A stretch of DNA of 7,327 nt, from the NCBI GenBank assembly GCA_002293585.1, contig DBDM01000061.1:5061-12387 (forward strand). The letters are read 5' to 3'. The translations under genes and the position numbers were made by a program. The notes below the pieces were generated by a model. The model had not been told where the DNA came from. It saw only the letters and a program-made list of their open reading frames with translations, and did not search any database. The stretch comes from Bacteroidales bacterium UBA932 (GTDB lineage Bacteria > Bacteroidota > Bacteroidia > Bacteroidales > UBA932). Shown one piece after another: positions 6,859 to 7,327 of the stretch (position 1 is its first letter; each line of letters begins with the position of its first letter).

Positions 6859-7327
6859 TTAAGGTTGGTATTTCAATTCCACAAAATTTACATCGCCACC
6901 GTTTTTATTGATACACAACCGAAGTACGTTCTTCCCCTTCTCCAAAGCTATTGTTCCCGCTCCCATCGTCTGCCACGACCGTTTGGCTCCGGCAGCATTT
7001 ACCTTTACCGGTTTCCCGGTCGCCGCGCCGTTAAGCGTGAAGAATATTTCGCCTCTTCCCTCACCTTGAGCCATCCTCACATTCAATGCATAATTCCCTG
7101 CATCTTTCACCTCAACGGTATATTGCAACCACTCCCCCGCCTCCGTATAGCTCACACAGTACCCGTTTGTTTGGTCATCATTACAAGCGATGATATCCAC
7201 ACCATCATTCCTGTAAAAATGCCCGCGGTTCCCTCCCGTCGATTTAGGATCCGATACGCGATAATTAGCTGAATCAGCATCATGATAAGCATATCCGCTA
7301 CGACCTAAATCATAATCCGTTGCAAAG
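6859..7327 (-). CDS. C-terminal part of a secreted protein with a CBM6-like domain, probably a glycoside hydrolase (5' end outside window)
   Basis: The reading frame is open to the right edge, so only the last 155 residues are seen. They form one carbohydrate-binding module of the CBM6 type. Near the edge it reads FATDYDLGRSGYAYHDAD, then HFYRNDGVDI, then GYCVSYTEAGEWLQYTVEV, and it ends GDVNFVELKYQP. The GEWLQYTV stretch and the closing NFVEL strand are typical of this beta-sandwich, where aromatic residues at one end bind sugar chains. Such modules usually sit at the C-terminus of secreted glycoside hydrolases in Bacteroidota, and the DYDLGR...YRNDGVDI pattern recalls those appended to GH5-type enzymes. 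The catalytic domain is not in view, so the enzyme class is inference. A GTG at 7200 is an internal codon, not a start. The next gene, an MFS transporter, begins 15 nt downstream. Confidence 0.8.
   Translation of the reverse strand, partial: FATDYDLGRSGYAYHDADSANYRVSDPKSTGGNRGHFYRNDGVDIIACNDDQTNGYCVSYTEAGEWLQYTVEVKDAGNYALNVRMAQGEGRGEIFFTLNGAATGKPVKVNAAGAKRSWQTMGAGTIALEKGKNVLRLCINKNGGDVNFVELKYQP

Noticed and set aside
6823..7272. 149-codon plus-strand frame opposite the CBM6 region
   Set aside because: The minus-strand frame shows a clear CBM6 module; the opposite frame has no recognisable protein features.

Overview
The window looks like chromosomal DNA from a member of the Bacteroidota. Three start-proximal promoters match the phylum's unusual sigma factor consensus (TAnnTTTG near -7; two of the three also have a TTG/TTTG element 20 nt upstream). 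Shine-Dalgarno sequences are absent before the starts. The protein set also fits: a 445-residue KamA-like radical SAM protein of the Bacteroidota type, a ComEC with a non-metallo C-terminal region, and a secreted carbohydrate-binding protein beside a sugar-type MFS transporter. Genus cannot be fixed from this piece.

Layout from left to right: (1) a small SMR-family exporter of the SugE/Gdx type on the minus strand (70-396) with its own promoter. (2) A roughly 320-bp gap (397-717) that holds this promoter, a probable gene remnant (about 465-646), and a well-formed promoter for (3) the plus-strand KamA-family radical SAM gene (718-2055). (4) Convergent with it, and sharing 46 bp at the 3' ends, is comEC (2010-4259, minus). 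It is translationally coupled through an ATGA overlap to (5) pepT, peptidase T (4256-5476, minus). (6) A minus-strand intrinsic terminator (about 5511-5543) ends the upstream transcript and overlaps the pepT promoter. (7) Upstream of this lie an MFS sugar-type transporter (5566-6843, minus) and, 15 nt before it, the 3' end of a gene for a protein with a C-terminal CBM6-like domain (6859 to beyond 7327, minus).

Functional grouping: the CBM6 protein and the MFS transporter are probably one operon for polysaccharide or glycoside breakdown and sugar uptake. pepT and comEC form a second operon of unrelated functions (cytoplasmic tripeptide hydrolysis and DNA uptake across the inner membrane). The SMR exporter and the radical SAM gene are each likely expressed from their own promoters.

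The most notable structure is inside comEC. A perfect 33-bp direct repeat with a 39-bp period is inserted in frame in the periplasmic N-terminal domain. Each copy contains a 21-bp hairpin-forming palindrome, and a decayed third unit follows. It resembles the protein-embedded palindromic elements known from other bacteria and may be a dispersed family in this genome. The rest of the window is mostly ordinary housekeeping and accessory content; I did not find a clear new multi-gene system.
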